Source: Xanthobacter agilis (lineage in GTDB: Bacteria; Pseudomonadota; Alphaproteobacteria; Rhizobiales; Xanthobacteraceae). From it: DNA of 64,000 bases. The position numbers and the translations under genes are program-made. Positions 1-9,431 of the stretch are shown here, in pieces. The notes below the pieces were generated by a model. The model worked only from the letters and a program-made list of their open reading frames with translations. It did no database searches and was not told the DNA's origin. Every line of letters begins with the position of its first letter. Within the stretch, counting starts at the first letter, position 1. The stretch is taken from positions 124,001-188,000 of the forward strand of contig NZ_JABWGX010000007.1 in assembly GCF_021730435.1 (NCBI RefSeq), in the 5' to 3' direction.

Positions 1-1520
1 TGCTTGAAGCCGCGCACGATGGCGAGCGAATCCCTCAGGGCCTGTCGGTCCAGGGTGCCGAGCGCGCTCAGGGGCAATGTGTTGCCTGGTGCCTGGCCGG
101 CGGCCATCTGGCGCAGGTTGTTGGACAGTTTCAGCCCCATCAGGCAATGGAGCGCGTCGGCGAGGTCACGGCCCAGGGGCGCGTCGAGCCGCCCCTCGTC
201 CACCAGCGCCTTGATGCGCGCCACCGTGGCGAGCGGCATCACCCGATACTGAAGCGACAGCGCGCGCACCCCGTGCACGATCGGGAAGATGCCGAGCTTC
301 TTCAGGTCGATCTCCGCCGCCGCACGGCCCCTGAGGCCCGGCAGGCGCGACCACCAGGCGCCGCCATCACCGAATTGCTCCACGGCGCGGGCGAAGCGCC
401 CGAAATAGGCGGCATCATCCTGCAGCAGGAAATCCAGGTGGGCGCGGGCCTGCTCCAGCAGGTGCGGGTCGCCGGCCGCCACGGCGGCATCCAGGAAGAT
501 GGCGAGATTCATGGGGCCGTCGGCCTCGGCGGCGAACAGCCAGCGCTTCAACGTGTCCTTGAAGCCGGCGAGCGGCTGGCACCACAGGGGCCGGCTCACC
601 ATGATGCCGCCGGGGCAAGGGGGATAGCCGAAGTCGATCAGGCCGGCGGTAAAGGCTGCCGTGATGGCCTCCAGCCCCTCCAGGGCGAACCCGTCGCGCA
701 GGATGAGGGCGTTGTCCTGGTCGGTCTTGATGAGCTGCTCGCCGCGCCCCTCGGAGCCCATCACCAGCAGGCAGGAGTTCTCGCGCAGGCTCTGCGGCGC
801 CAGAAGCTCCCACAGCCGTTGGAACAGGCGGCGGTTCAGCTCGCCCACCAGCTCGCCGATCACCTCCACCCGCACGCCATCGTCCTGAAGGTCGGCGATC
901 AGGTCGTCGATTTGCCGGGCGGCGGTCTTCAACTCGTCCTGATCGGTGGCTTCGGCGATCTCCAGCGCGATCAGGTGGGAATGGCTGGCCACGAAGGCCA
1001 TGAGGTCGATCTGGCTCAGGAGCCCGACGATGCTCGGCCCCTCCCGCACCACCACGCGGTGGATGCGGTGGCGCAGCATCAGCAGCATGGCGTCATAGAG
1101 CTCGTCGTCGATGGAGACGGAATAGGGGTCGAACGTGGCCGCCTCCCGCACTGGCAGGAGATGGGGCGGGGTCTCGCGCAGGAGCGCGTCGCGCAGGTTG
1201 GTGGTGGTGAAGACGCCGATGCGGTCCCCGTCGCGGACCAGCGCGTCGGTCAGCCCGCGCTGGGACAAGGCGCGGCAGAGGCTGACGAGGTCGGTGCCCC
1301 CGTCCACGAAAAACGGCTTGCGCACATAGGCGTCGCGCACCCGCGAGGCCATGACGGAAACGAACTCCCGGCGCTCGCGGCGCCGGGAGCGGACCCGCCC
1401 TTGTTCGGGCAGGTCGTGGGGGGATGGTGTCCCGACGGGGAGGGACCCTGCGGAGGAAGCCTCCGCCGCGGGGTCCTGGGGCACCGATCCCCCTGCCGAG
1501 GAAGAGCCCGGCCGCGACAT
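1..1520 (-). CDS. CBS-domain / DUF294 putative nucleotidyltransferase, 3' end beyond window
   Basis: The frame stays open from an ATG at 1520 to the left edge, about 506 residues, with the C-terminus cut off. After a variable, Ser/Pro/Arg-rich first 50 residues come two CBS motifs (about residues 62-185), then the DUF294 nucleotidyltransferase signature MGSEGRGEQ...TDQDNALI near residue 252, then the helical DUF294 C-terminal part. Family members are putative signal-transduction proteins that probably bind an adenosyl ligand through CBS; the reaction is not established. It starts 9 bp after the actP stop and is likely cotranscribed with it, an arrangement common for this family, so a role in acetate response is inferred. 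An internal ATG near 1353, just before the first CBS domain, is an alternative start. Confidence 0.85.
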   Translation of the reverse strand, partial: MSRPGSSSAGGSVPQDPAAEASSAGSLPVGTPSPHDLPEQGRVRSRRRERREFVSVMASRVRDAYVRKPFFVDGGTDLVSLCRALSQRGLTDALVRDGDRIGVFTTTNLRDALLRETPPHLLPVREAATFDPYSVSIDDELYDAMLLMLRHRIHRVVVREGPSIVGLLSQIDLMAFVASHSHLIALEIAEATDQDELKTAARQIDDLIADLQDDGVRVEVIGELVGELNRRLFQRLWELLAPQSLRENSCLLVMGSEGRGEQLIKTDQDNALILRDGFALEGLEAITAAFTAGLIDFGYPPCPGGIMVSRPLWCQPLAGFKDTLKRWLFAAEADGPMNLAIFLDAAVAAGDPHLLEQARAHLDFLLQDDAAYFGRFARAVEQFGDGGAWWSRLPGLRGRAAAEIDLKKLGIFPIVHGVRALSLQYRVMPLATVARIKALVDEGRLDAPLGRDLADALHCLMGLKLSNNLRQMAAGQAPGNTLPLSALGTLDRQALRDSLAIVRGFK

Positions 1521-1529
1521 GGCTCCGGC

Positions 1530-3260
1530 CTAGTGGGCCGAGGCTTCCGACGCGCCGATGCCAGTCTCCGAGCGCACTTCCTGCGCCGGGAAGCCGGCAC
1601 GGTCAATGCTGGCCCGCGGGCTCTTGTCCAGGATGGAGAACAGCCAGATGCCCGCGAAGCCCAGGGTCATGGAGAACAGGGCCGGCGAGGTGTAGGGGAA
1701 CGGCGCGGAGCCGACCGGATAGCCGAGCGTGGCCTCCCACACCGATGGCGACAGGATGGTGAGGAGCACCGAGGAGGCGAGCCCCAGGAAGCCGCCGATC
1801 ACCGCGCCCCTGGTGGTGCAGTCCTTCCACAGCACCGACATGAACAGCACCGGGAAGTTGGCCGAGGCCGCCACCGCGAACGCCAGCGACACCATGAAGG
1901 CAATGTTCTGCTTCTCGAAGGCGATGCCCAGCAGCACCGCGATGATGCCCAGGCAGATGGTGGTGATGCGCGAGACCTTCAGCTCGGACGCGCTGTCGGC
2001 CTTGCCGCCCTTCAACACGGTCGAGTAGAGGTCATGGGACACCGCCGACGCACCGGACAGGGTGAGGCCCGCCACCACCGCGAGGATGGTCGCGAACGCC
2101 ACCGCCGAGATGAAGCCGAGGAACACGTTGCCACCCACCGCACGGGCGAGGTGCACCGCCGCCATGTTGTTGCCGCCGATCAGGGTGCCCTTGGCGTCCA
2201 GGAACTCGGGGTTGGTCAGCACGAAGGTGATGGCGCCGAAGCCGATGATGAAGGTCAGCAGGTAGAAGTAGCCGATCCAGCCGGTGGCCCACATCACGGA
2301 CTTGCGGGCTTCCTTCGCGCTCGGCACGGTGAAGAAGCGCATGAGGATGTGCGGCAGGCCAGCGGTGCCGAACATGAGCGCCATGCCGAACGAGATGGCC
2401 GAGATCGGGTCCTTGATGAAGGTGCCCGGCCCCATGATGGCCTGCCCCTTGGCGGCCGCCGCTTCAGGGGTCGTGCCGGCGATCGAGGAGGCGAGCTTCG
2501 TCTTCACCTCGACGGCGGCGGCGAACATGGCCTCCGGGCTGAAGCCGTAGCGCCACATCACCATGAAGGCCATGAAGCTCGCGCCGCCCAGCAGCAGGCA
2601 CGCCTTGATGATCTGCACCCAGGTGGTGGCCGTCATGCCGCCGAACAGCACATAGACCATCATGAGCACGCCGACGATCACAACCGCGATCCAATAGTCG
2701 AGGCCGAACAGCAGCTTGATGAGCTGGCCGGCACCCACCATCTGGGCGATGAGGTAGAACGCAACCACCACCAGCGTGCCGGAGGCCGCGAACACGCGCA
2801 CCGGGGTCTGGGCGAAGCGGAAGGCCGCCACGTCGGCGAAGGTGAACTTGCCGAGATTGCGCAGGCGCTCGGCCATCAGGAAGGTGAGGATGGGCCAGCC
2901 CACGAGGAAGCCGATCGAATAGATCAGGCCGTCGTAGCCGGAGATCATCACCGCCGCCGAGATGCCGAGGAAGGAGGCCGCCGACATGTAGTCGCCGGCG
3001 ATGGCAAGCCCGTTCTGGAAGCCGGTGATGCCGCCGCCGGCGGTGTAGAAGTCGGCCGCCGATTTGGTCTTGGCCGCCGCCCACTTGGTGATGAACAAGG
3101 TCAGCACCACGAACAGCGCGAACATGACGATCGCGGTCCAGTTGGTGGCCTGCTTTTCCGCGGTGCCAAGGTCACCGCCGGCGGCGAGGGCCGGCGCGGA
3201 CAAAAGCGCAAGGGTCGCCACGCCCGCGGCATGGCTCAGAAGGCTGCGTACGCGGATCAC
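1530..3260 (-). CDS. actP: cation/acetate symporter ActP
   Basis: A 576-residue sodium:solute symporter (SSS) family protein. It has an Ala-rich cleavable-looking N-terminal segment ending ALAAG and about 13 hydrophobic membrane segments. Sequences such as [11 protein letters not shown] and the [11 protein letters not shown] loop are characteristic of ActP. It imports acetate and other short carboxylates with a cation across the inner membrane. The start overlaps the stop of the upstream DUF485 gene by 4 bp, and the CBS-DUF294 gene follows 9 bp downstream, giving the usual DUF485-actP-CBS module. Length matches the family. The acetyl-CoA synthetase gene often seen nearby is not in the window. 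Confidence 0.95.
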   Translation of the reverse strand: MIRVRSLLSHAAGVATLALLSAPALAAGGDLGTAEKQATNWTAIVMFALFVVLTLFITKWAAAKTKSAADFYTAGGGITGFQNGLAIAGDYMSAASFLGISAAVMISGYDGLIYSIGFLVGWPILTFLMAERLRNLGKFTFADVAAFRFAQTPVRVFAASGTLVVVAFYLIAQMVGAGQLIKLLFGLDYWIAVVIVGVLMMVYVLFGGMTATTWVQIIKACLLLGGASFMAFMVMWRYGFSPEAMFAAAVEVKTKLASSIAGTTPEAAAAKGQAIMGPGTFIKDPISAISFGMALMFGTAGLPHILMRFFTVPSAKEARKSVMWATGWIGYFYLLTFIIGFGAITFVLTNPEFLDAKGTLIGGNNMAAVHLARAVGGNVFLGFISAVAFATILAVVAGLTLSGASAVSHDLYSTVLKGGKADSASELKVSRITTICLGIIAVLLGIAFEKQNIAFMVSLAFAVAASANFPVLFMSVLWKDCTTRGAVIGGFLGLASSVLLTILSPSVWEATLGYPVGSAPFPYTSPALFSMTLGFAGIWLFSILDKSPRASIDRAGFPAQEVRSETGIGASEASAH

Positions 3261-3565
3261 TTGAGCACCTCCGCCTTGATCTTCTCGGACAGGGCATCGA
3301 ACTCGCTGTTCGCGCGGCGCACATAGATCGCGGTGATGAGGATGGTGAACACGATCACCCCAAAGCCGATCGGGATGCCCCAGGTCATGACTCCCGAGCC
3401 GATCTTGGCGGCGAGCACGTCCTTCTTGAAGGCGATGAGGATGATGAAGCCGTAGTAGACGATGAGCATGGCGAAGGTCAGAAGCCAGCCAAACGTCGAG
3501 CGTGTGGTCTTCAGGCGTTGATAATCAGGATTGGCCGCGATGCGCGCGGCCAGTGACTGTTCCAT
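3257..3565 (-). CDS. DUF485 inner-membrane protein, partner of ActP
   Basis: A 102-residue DUF485 protein with two membrane segments (about residues 26-50 and 60-85) and the typical FGWLLTFAM...YYGFI region. The ATG at 3565 is chosen because GGAGAGGGAG lies about 7 bp upstream; the frame is open further up to 3625, but those residues are not family-like. The gene overlaps actP by 4 bp (ATGA), so the two are translationally coupled. DUF485 proteins almost always accompany ActP-type symporters; their precise role is not known. Confidence 0.9.
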   Translation of the reverse strand: MEQSLAARIAANPDYQRLKTTRSTFGWLLTFAMLIVYYGFIILIAFKKDVLAAKIGSGVMTWGIPIGFGVIVFTILITAIYVRRANSEFDALSEKIKAEVLK

Positions 3566-4242
3566 GGGAAGCTCCCTCTCCAGCCCGTGGGCAATTCCGC
3601 GGGCCATGTTCTTCTGTGCGGACACCGGACGGTGTCATGGTGGAGAACCGCGCACACGCCCTCTCATCCGATGGCGGTCCGCCGTCGGAGGCATCAGCAC
3701 GCGCGCAGTCCCATGGTTCCTCCGCGGAGCGGAATACACCGCTGCGCCGGGATCCAAGGTCTGGCGTTGACGTCCATCTCGCCCATGCGCCGGGACGGTT
3801 GCGTGCGCATTCCGCGCGCTCCGTCCTGATGCTGGCGACTCTTTCACAAGGTTTGTCGTTCCATGCTTCGGCATCCTCCCCATGCCGAAAAGCGAAACGG
3901 TTGGAAGTCAGCGGCGGATCGGTCGCTTTGGTTGGCCCTTGGCCGCATGTCGCGGTTGGTACCATGAGGCGATTCTCAATACGCCGAGGCTTCGTGAACA
4001 GACCCTATGCGACCACGGCTCCAGAGGCGACTCATACTTAGGTCAGAAACCGAGGGGTGCCGACGCTGCGGCAGGCCGCCAGGTCTGCCTTTAAGGCAGC
4101 TCCGGCTGCGGTGGCGCTTGGCATCTTCCCGCCACAATCGGCGCCACATTGTATCCGTCCGCCATATTGTTAATCATCTTCCGCTATAGATGGCCCCGGT
4201 AGGGGCGGTTGCGCAGCGGCCGTGTTCTCGAGACCTTGAGGG
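3566..4242. other. intergenic region between divergent acetate and polysaccharide-export operons
   Basis: About 680 bp with no convincing gene: the open frames across it have no recognisable content. It must carry the promoters of the DUF485-actP operon (minus) and of the kps-like operon (plus). The last 120 bp before the permease gene are richer in A+T (runs around 4140-4190), as expected of a promoter, but no clean -35/-10 pair was assigned. Confidence 0.5.
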
Positions 4243-5121
4243 GTGCGCGTGCAGGATCGGACGGGAAACAGCGTGGGCCGCGCGGATCTGGACGACGTGT
4301 TCACCGAAGCCGCGAAGAACCAATATCGCGCGCTCTTCTCCACGGTGATGGCGGAGTACAGTTCCCGCGTCTCCAAGCGCTCGCTCGGTGTGATCGAGGA
4401 GCTTTTCAGTCTGGGCATCATGACGGGCGGCATGCTGCTTCTGCGTGTCCTGGCCGGAGCGCCGACGCACCATGGCATGCCGATCATCCCGTTCGTGGTC
4501 TCGGGCCTCGTGCTGTTCTGGATGCTCAGAACGACCATGTTCCGCGTCGCGACATTTAAGAGCGCGAAGGCAGCCTTCAAGAATAATCCGCGGGTGACGG
4601 CGCTGGATGTCCTGGCGTCTCGGGCGATATTGAATACGGCGTTTTATGTGGTGCTGGCCTATCCGATTTTCGGCCTCATGTACCTTTTTGGCGTGTCGCC
4701 ACCCGTTCATGATCCCTGGGCGATGTTTCTTCTCATGCTCCTCATGGGGGTGTGGGCCTTTTCGCTTGGATTGTGCTTTGGCGCCTTGTTTCTCTATGTG
4801 CCCTTCGCGCGCACTGTGGTACAGGGCATGATGATGGCCGTGATGTGGACCAGTGGCATTTTGTTCATCTGGCCCGAGGCCCCCTACATGTTCCGCGGAG
4901 CTTTGTATTACAATCCGGTGTTCCATTTCATGGAACTGATGCGGACCGTCTATTTCAGCAGTTATATTACGGCCATGGGGAGCTGGTATTATATTGGCAT
5001 CGTTGTCAGCGTGACCTTGGCGTTTGGGTTGATGCTTGAGCGGGTGGTGCGCAGGCGGGCGGAGAGTACCGTGCAGCGCGTGGCCGCGACTGAAGAGAGC
5101 TTCGATGGTGAAGGCCTATGA
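4243..5121 (+). CDS. capsule/EPS ABC-2 type export permease (KpsM-like)
   Basis: A 292-residue ABC-2 permease with an N-terminal cytoplasmic stretch and about six membrane segments, in the size range of KpsM/BexB/Wzm proteins that move polysaccharide across the inner membrane. The conserved C-terminal YNPVFHFMELMR...YF element is typical of the KpsM group. The start is uncertain: GTG at 4243 or GTG at 4249, the latter 5 bp behind a GAGGGG. The KpsT-like ATPase and KpsE-like co-polymerase follow, so this is the membrane part of a capsule-type exporter. No polysaccharide synthesis genes sit next to it. Confidence 0.88.
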   Translation: MRVQDRTGNSVGRADLDDVFTEAAKNQYRALFSTVMAEYSSRVSKRSLGVIEELFSLGIMTGGMLLLRVLAGAPTHHGMPIIPFVVSGLVLFWMLRTTMFRVATFKSAKAAFKNNPRVTALDVLASRAILNTAFYVVLAYPIFGLMYLFGVSPPVHDPWAMFLLMLLMGVWAFSLGLCFGALFLYVPFARTVVQGMMMAVMWTSGILFIWPEAPYMFRGALYYNPVFHFMELMRTVYFSSYITAMGSWYYIGIVVSVTLAFGLMLERVVRRRAESTVQRVAATEESFDGEGL

Positions 5122-5189
5122 TGCGCGCCGTCTGCCAGAATGATCGTTCCCACCTGATCATCGATGGGGTGGGGAAGTGCGGATGCTGA
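5118..5189 (+). other. 23-codon ORF bridging kpsM-like and kpsT-like genes
   Basis: Reading ATG ATG from 5118 gives 23 residues ending in TGA at 5187. The first ATG overlaps the permease stop (ATGA), and the TGA overlaps the likely start of the ATPase gene. The peptide contains HLIIDGVGKCG, which resembles the first strand of an ABC ATPase (hxhxxVxKxxG). It may be a coupling leader, a remnant of an ATPase start, or chance. No homology could be tested. Confidence 0.25.
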
Positions 5190-6037
5190 GATCGTTGTGG
5201 CATGTCCTTCCCCGTCGTCGCGCGGCAACCGCGGCAGAGCCTCGCCTTCAGGAGGCGCCGCCGCCGGTGCAAGAGGGGCGCTCGTCGGTCGTCACCCTCG
5301 ATCAGGACCGGAAGCCGAGGGTGCGGGGGAGCGGTGCCATCGAGCTGCACGGTATCACCAAGACGATCGGTCTGCGCCCGCGCGAAACCCTCGTGCTGAA
5401 TGGCTTGGATGCAATTTTTCCACGCGGACGCGCCATCGGCGTGCTCGGCGCGCCGGGCGCGGGCAAGACAACCCTCATCCAACTCCTGACCGGCAATCTG
5501 CGGCCGGATGCCGGGCGCGTGATACATGGCATGAGTGTGTCTTGGCCCATGAGTGCACGCGACATCTTCCGCAAGGAGATGAGCATTCGGGCCAATGTTC
5601 GGCTGCTCAGCACCCTCTATGGGGCTTGGGCGCCCGACATGATCGATGCGGTTAAGGAAATTGGAAAGATCCGTAGGCAAGATCTCGACATGCCGATCGG
5701 CGAGTTGGCCCCTGATTTTATGATTCGAGCCTCGACCAGTTTATGCTATGCACTTGATTTTGATTGTTATATCACTGACGACATGTTGTGTTTAGGTGCT
5801 CGCCCATTTCGCGATACAATTAAGGAATTGATGCTTGCGCGGCAAAAGACGCATAGTTTCATTATTGCCTCAAAGAGTGCGCCGGCGATTAGGGACTTGT
5901 GCGATGATTTCTATATACTTGAAGATGGGGTCATAAAGACCTTTGGGGATAGGCGTGCGACTTTCAAGGCGTTTACCGGTGTCGCTCTGACCGCGCGGCT
6001 TGATCCGCGGGGCGAAGCGAGAGATGATGAGTTCTAA
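5177..6037 (+). CDS. KpsT-like ABC ATPase with degenerate catalytic motifs
   Basis: 286 residues: a non-conserved Arg/Pro-rich first 50 residues, then an ABC nucleotide-binding domain like that of capsule exporters. Walker A is intact (GAPGAGKTT, about residues 91-99). The rest is eroded. Where KpsT has an SxGM/R signature this protein has APDFMIRAST; Walker B reads CYITDD (Asp instead of the catalytic Glu); and the switch histidine of VSHS is replaced in IIASKSAP. It probably binds ATP but may hydrolyse it poorly or not at all. The 3' half (about 5640-5960) is noticeably more A+T-rich than its neighbours. GTG at 5177 opens the frame; ATG at 5183 has GGGGA 7 bp upstream and is the better start. 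Confidence 0.8.
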   Translation: MRMLRSLWHVLPRRRAATAAEPRLQEAPPPVQEGRSSVVTLDQDRKPRVRGSGAIELHGITKTIGLRPRETLVLNGLDAIFPRGRAIGVLGAPGAGKTTLIQLLTGNLRPDAGRVIHGMSVSWPMSARDIFRKEMSIRANVRLLSTLYGAWAPDMIDAVKEIGKIRRQDLDMPIGELAPDFMIRASTSLCYALDFDCYITDDMLCLGARPFRDTIKELMLARQKTHSFIIASKSAPAIRDLCDDFYILEDGVIKTFGDRRATFKAFTGVALTARLDPRGEARDDEF

Positions 6038-6055
6038 CGCGCGAAGAGGTTCAGC

Positions 6056-7594
6056 TTGAACAGTCCCGTGGATATGCGTCACCGTTCGGCTGCGCCGATC
6101 GACGTCGCCGACTTGCAGGGCGTGCCGGGAGAGGGCGCTCTAGCCGCACGTCGGCGTCGTCCGGCGGCCGTGGTGCCTTTGCCGGGCGTCTCGGGTGCGG
6201 AAACTCCGGCATCGCTCCGGCGGCGCCGCGCTGCGGCATTGCGGCCCGCGGCTGACGAACCCCGTGACTTCTTCGGTCGCCCCGAGGACGGCGGCGATGC
6301 GCCTCGGGTACGGCGCATCGAGACGGTGCCGGCGACGGATCCCGGTCAGCCGCCGGTGCGACGCGGATGGCGCCAGCGCGCGGCCAGCGTCAAGTCGATT
6401 TTCAATTGGCTGAAGGTGCCGGGCGACGATCTTCCCACGGAGGAAGAGAAGGCCTCGCTCCTGCAGCGGATGGCGGTGCGCGAATTCTGGCAGTCGAACA
6501 TCAAGCTGTTCAACCGGCTGTTTCTCGCGCTACCGGTCATCGCGGCGGCCGGTTATCTCTATCTGATCGCGCCCGATGGGTATCAGGTGGACGCGGTGCT
6601 GGCGATCCGCAATCCGAGCAACAACGTGGCCCTGGGCGGTTCCATGGCCGGCATTTCGGCGGCGCTGGCGTCGACCGGACAGCCCTTTGCTGAGCGTGCC
6701 ATCGATGAATCCTATGCGGTCGTGAACTTTATCCGGTCGCGCGAGGCGTTCAACGAGCTCGAAAAGAGCATGAATTTGAGCAAGCGCTTCACGGCGGGTA
6801 ACATCGACTGGTTCCATCGGCTTCCGCAGAAGTCGGATTACGAGCAGCGCTACGCCAATTTCCTCGCCCACACGTCCGTTTCCTACTCGGATCTTGAAGG
6901 GCAGGTCACCCTGACGACCGATGCCTATGACCCCGAAACGGCGTTTCAAATGGCGCGGGAACTGGCACGGATCAGCGAGCGGCTGGTGAATCAGTTCAAC
7001 GAGCGGTCGCGTAGCGACACCGTGCGGCTGGCAAGGGTTCAGATGACCGAGGCCGAGGATGGCCTGCGCTCGGCGATGCTGGCCATGACGGACCTGCAAA
7101 TCAAGAACGGCATGCTCGACCCCACGGGCGAGGCCGCGAGTTACAACAACATCATCTCGTCCTTGCGGGAACAGGTGGCGGTGAAACGGGCTGAACTTGG
7201 CTCCCTCATGAGCAATGCGTCGCCGGATTCTCCGCGCGCCGTGGAAATCCGCAACATGCTGGCGTCTCTTGAGGCGCAGATCCGCATCGAGCAGAGCCGG
7301 TTGACCGGGCGCACGGATGCTTTGGCGCCATTGATCACGAAATTCAAGCTGCTGGGCATCGATATCGATTTGGCGCAGCAGAAGTACAATACCGCGGCGG
7401 CCATGGTGCAGAGCGCCATGCTGCAATCGGAGCATCAGAAGCTTTATGTGGTGAATGTGGTCTCGCCGTCGCCTCCGATGGAATCCACCATTCCCAAACG
7501 CTTCCTCATTCTTCTGAGTGTAGTGGCGTTGACGTTCCTGGCTTGGTTGATCGCGCGTCTGATCCTTGCGTCGATCCGCGACCACAGCGTCTGA
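6056..7594 (+). CDS. capsule export inner-membrane protein, KpsE/RkpR-like polysaccharide co-polymerase
   Basis: 512 residues. The first 150 are Arg/Pro/Ala-rich and look disordered. A membrane segment (about 158-180, FLALPVIAAAGYLYL) is followed by a large periplasmic region with coiled-coil stretches (about 300-450), and a second membrane segment lies near the C-terminus (LILLSVVALTFLAWLIARL). This is the PCP-3 / KpsE-BexC-Wza-partner architecture, linking the ABC exporter to the periplasm. The chosen start is TTG at 6056, 6 bp behind AGAGG; ATG at 6074 is an alternative. It is the third gene of the operon and is followed by a strong hairpin. Confidence 0.87.
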   Translation: MNSPVDMRHRSAAPIDVADLQGVPGEGALAARRRRPAAVVPLPGVSGAETPASLRRRRAAALRPAADEPRDFFGRPEDGGDAPRVRRIETVPATDPGQPPVRRGWRQRAASVKSIFNWLKVPGDDLPTEEEKASLLQRMAVREFWQSNIKLFNRLFLALPVIAAAGYLYLIAPDGYQVDAVLAIRNPSNNVALGGSMAGISAALASTGQPFAERAIDESYAVVNFIRSREAFNELEKSMNLSKRFTAGNIDWFHRLPQKSDYEQRYANFLAHTSVSYSDLEGQVTLTTDAYDPETAFQMARELARISERLVNQFNERSRSDTVRLARVQMTEAEDGLRSAMLAMTDLQIKNGMLDPTGEAASYNNIISSLREQVAVKRAELGSLMSNASPDSPRAVEIRNMLASLEAQIRIEQSRLTGRTDALAPLITKFKLLGIDIDLAQQKYNTAAAMVQSAMLQSEHQKLYVVNVVSPSPPMESTIPKRFLILLSVVALTFLAWLIARLILASIRDHSV

Positions 7595-7602
7595 GTGACA
7601 GT

Positions 7603-7626
7603 CCGGACCCTGCCATCAGGGTCCGG
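7603..7626 (+). terminator. hairpin after the polysaccharide-export operon
   Basis: A perfect 10-bp inverted repeat, CCGGACCCTG / CAGGGTCCGG, with a 4-base loop, begins 8 bp after the KpsE-like stop. There is no T-run, so it is a probable rather than certain intrinsic terminator. Confidence 0.6.
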
Positions 7627-8097
7627 CATTCACCGTTCCGCATCGGGAAGATCGTGGGGCGCCCTCGGGACAGCGTCTCCGCGGCCTTGTTGCGCGGAGT
7701 GATGTCAGGGGCGGCTTACTGCGAGCGTGTGCGGCGCAAGCCTGAACTGCACGCCTGAACCATGCGCGGCATGGCGGAGCCCGCGGATAGGCGAGTTCGC
7801 GCCGAAGCACGTCAAGGGCGCGGTGAATACCCAAGACCAGTGAGCATGACGCGCGGACCTTTGCTTCAGCGCGCGGCGTCTGCGAGGACTCGACTGGCGC
7901 CGATCGCGGACCGGGGCCAAGGGTTTATGGGCGTCACGCATCCGGAACAGCGCTTTCTTTGTTCCGGCCAGGGCGGGACGCCGGGAGCAAAGTCGCGTAT
8001 ATGCGCGACACCTGCGGCGCGCGCCCCTTGGGAAATGGCCGGTTGTGCCGATGCGGCAACCGCACGTTGATGGCGTGCGGCATGCCGATGGCGAGCC
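7627..8097. other. gene-free intergenic region
   Basis: About 470 bp between the export operon and the convergent ppk2 gene. No open frame in it has recognisable content, and no RNA gene or long repeat was seen. Confidence 0.5.
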
Positions 8098-9189
8098 TCA
8101 CAGGCTCCTGGGTTGTCCGATGCTGTATTCGTCGCGCTCGTGGACGGCGTTGGCGCGACCGACCAACAGGCCGTCAATGGGGCCGATCCGGTCGGTGTCC
8201 TTGCCCTTGTAGGGCAGGGAGTGCAGCACGTAGCGCATGGCGTTCAATCGCGCGCGCTTCTTGTCATCGGATTTGATGACCGTCCATGGTGAATCGGGTG
8301 TGTCGGTGTGGAAGAACATGGCTTCCTTGGCCCGCGTATACTCTTCCCATTTGTCGAGCGATGAGAGGTCGATGGGGGAAAGCTTCCATTGCTTCAAGGG
8401 GTGAACTTTCCGTTCCTTGAAGCGCCGGCGCTGTTCTTCGCGGCTGACCGAAAACCAGAATTTGATGAGGTGAGTGCCGCTGCGCACCAGATTCCGTTCG
8501 AACTCGGGGGTCTGCCGCAGGAATTCGCGGTATTCGTCCTCGCTGCAAAAGCCCATCACGCGCTCGACGCCCGCGCGATTGTACCAGCTACGGTCGAACA
8601 GCACGATCTCGCCCATGGTCGGCAGGTGCTCGACATAACGCTGGAAATACCACTGGCCGCGTTCGACCTCGCTCGGCTTCTCCAGCGCCACGACGCGCGC
8701 GCCACGGGGATTGAGGTGTTCCATGAAGCGCTTGATGGTACCGCCCTTGCCGGCGGCGTCGCGACCCTCGAACACGATGATGAGGCGTTGCCGCGCCTCC
8801 TTCACCCAGGACTGGAGCTTGAGGAGCTCGCTCTGCAGGAGGAACTTCTGCTGCTCGTAGTCCCGGCGCAACATGCGGTATTTGAAGGGATAGCCGCCGG
8901 TGCGCCAATCGTCCGAGAGCGCGTCGCTGGTGCCGCGGCGCTGTCCCTTTTGCCGCGGCAGGCCGAGCGAGGCGCGCAGGCGCACGGCATCATCGGGCGA
9001 GGCGCCGGCGATGATCGCATCAAGCCCATCCTGCAGCCCCGGCGCGACGGCAATGTCGGTGACGGCGGAAACCTTGGCCTCTTGAGCGGCGGCAACGCGC
9101 TCCTCCGCGAGGCTGCTTTCGGCGCCCTGGGGGAGAGAGTCCGGCCGGTCGGCGGTATCGACCTCCTGGGGCGTGAAGTCGTCGGTCAT
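8098..9189 (-). CDS. ppk2: polyphosphate kinase 2 family protein
   Basis: 363 residues. An acidic, Ala-rich N-terminal extension of about 100 residues precedes the PPK2 domain. Walker A is EGRDAAGKGGT, including the catalytic Asp, and the Walker B region is LFDRSWYNRAGVE; the Arg/Lys-rich lid follows (REEQRRRFKERKVHPLKQWK). PPK2 moves phosphate between polyphosphate and nucleotides, usually making GTP/ATP from polyphosphate; the preferred direction cannot be read here. The start at the ATG of MTDDFTP (9189) is taken over the upstream extension to 9273, which adds atypical residues. It is transcribed alone. Confidence 0.93.
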   Translation of the reverse strand: MTDDFTPQEVDTADRPDSLPQGAESSLAEERVAAAQEAKVSAVTDIAVAPGLQDGLDAIIAGASPDDAVRLRASLGLPRQKGQRRGTSDALSDDWRTGGYPFKYRMLRRDYEQQKFLLQSELLKLQSWVKEARQRLIIVFEGRDAAGKGGTIKRFMEHLNPRGARVVALEKPSEVERGQWYFQRYVEHLPTMGEIVLFDRSWYNRAGVERVMGFCSEDEYREFLRQTPEFERNLVRSGTHLIKFWFSVSREEQRRRFKERKVHPLKQWKLSPIDLSSLDKWEEYTRAKEAMFFHTDTPDSPWTVIKSDDKKRARLNAMRYVLHSLPYKGKDTDRIGPIDGLLVGRANAVHERDEYSIGQPRSL

Positions 9190-9431
9190 CACGAGTGTCT
9201 TTCTCTCTATTCCGGCTTTGAATGCTGAGGCCCATTTCCGTTCGTGGCGCCTCTCGTAACCAATGCATGGCATCGGTGCGGGGGCCTGGAATCTTAAACG
9301 GAACAGTCGCTCAGCTTGATCTTAGTGCAATTTTCTCTTCGGAAGCTTTGCAGCATAGCCGACCAAGGAGCTTTGACCAAAATCAAAAAGGATGGGCCTG
9401 TCTGGGGAGCACCGAACGGGTGCGCGTACGG

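Noticed and set aside
147-3326. A 1059-codon plus-strand open frame covering the acetate genes
   Set aside because: It is the antisense shadow of actP and its neighbours in high-GC DNA; the translation is a His/Gly/Arg-rich sequence with no domains.
3588-3610. Sigma-54-like element (TGGCCCG...TTGCCC on the minus strand) upstream of the DUF485-actP operon
   Set aside because: The GG-to-GC spacing is 11 bases instead of 10, and no activator site was seen.
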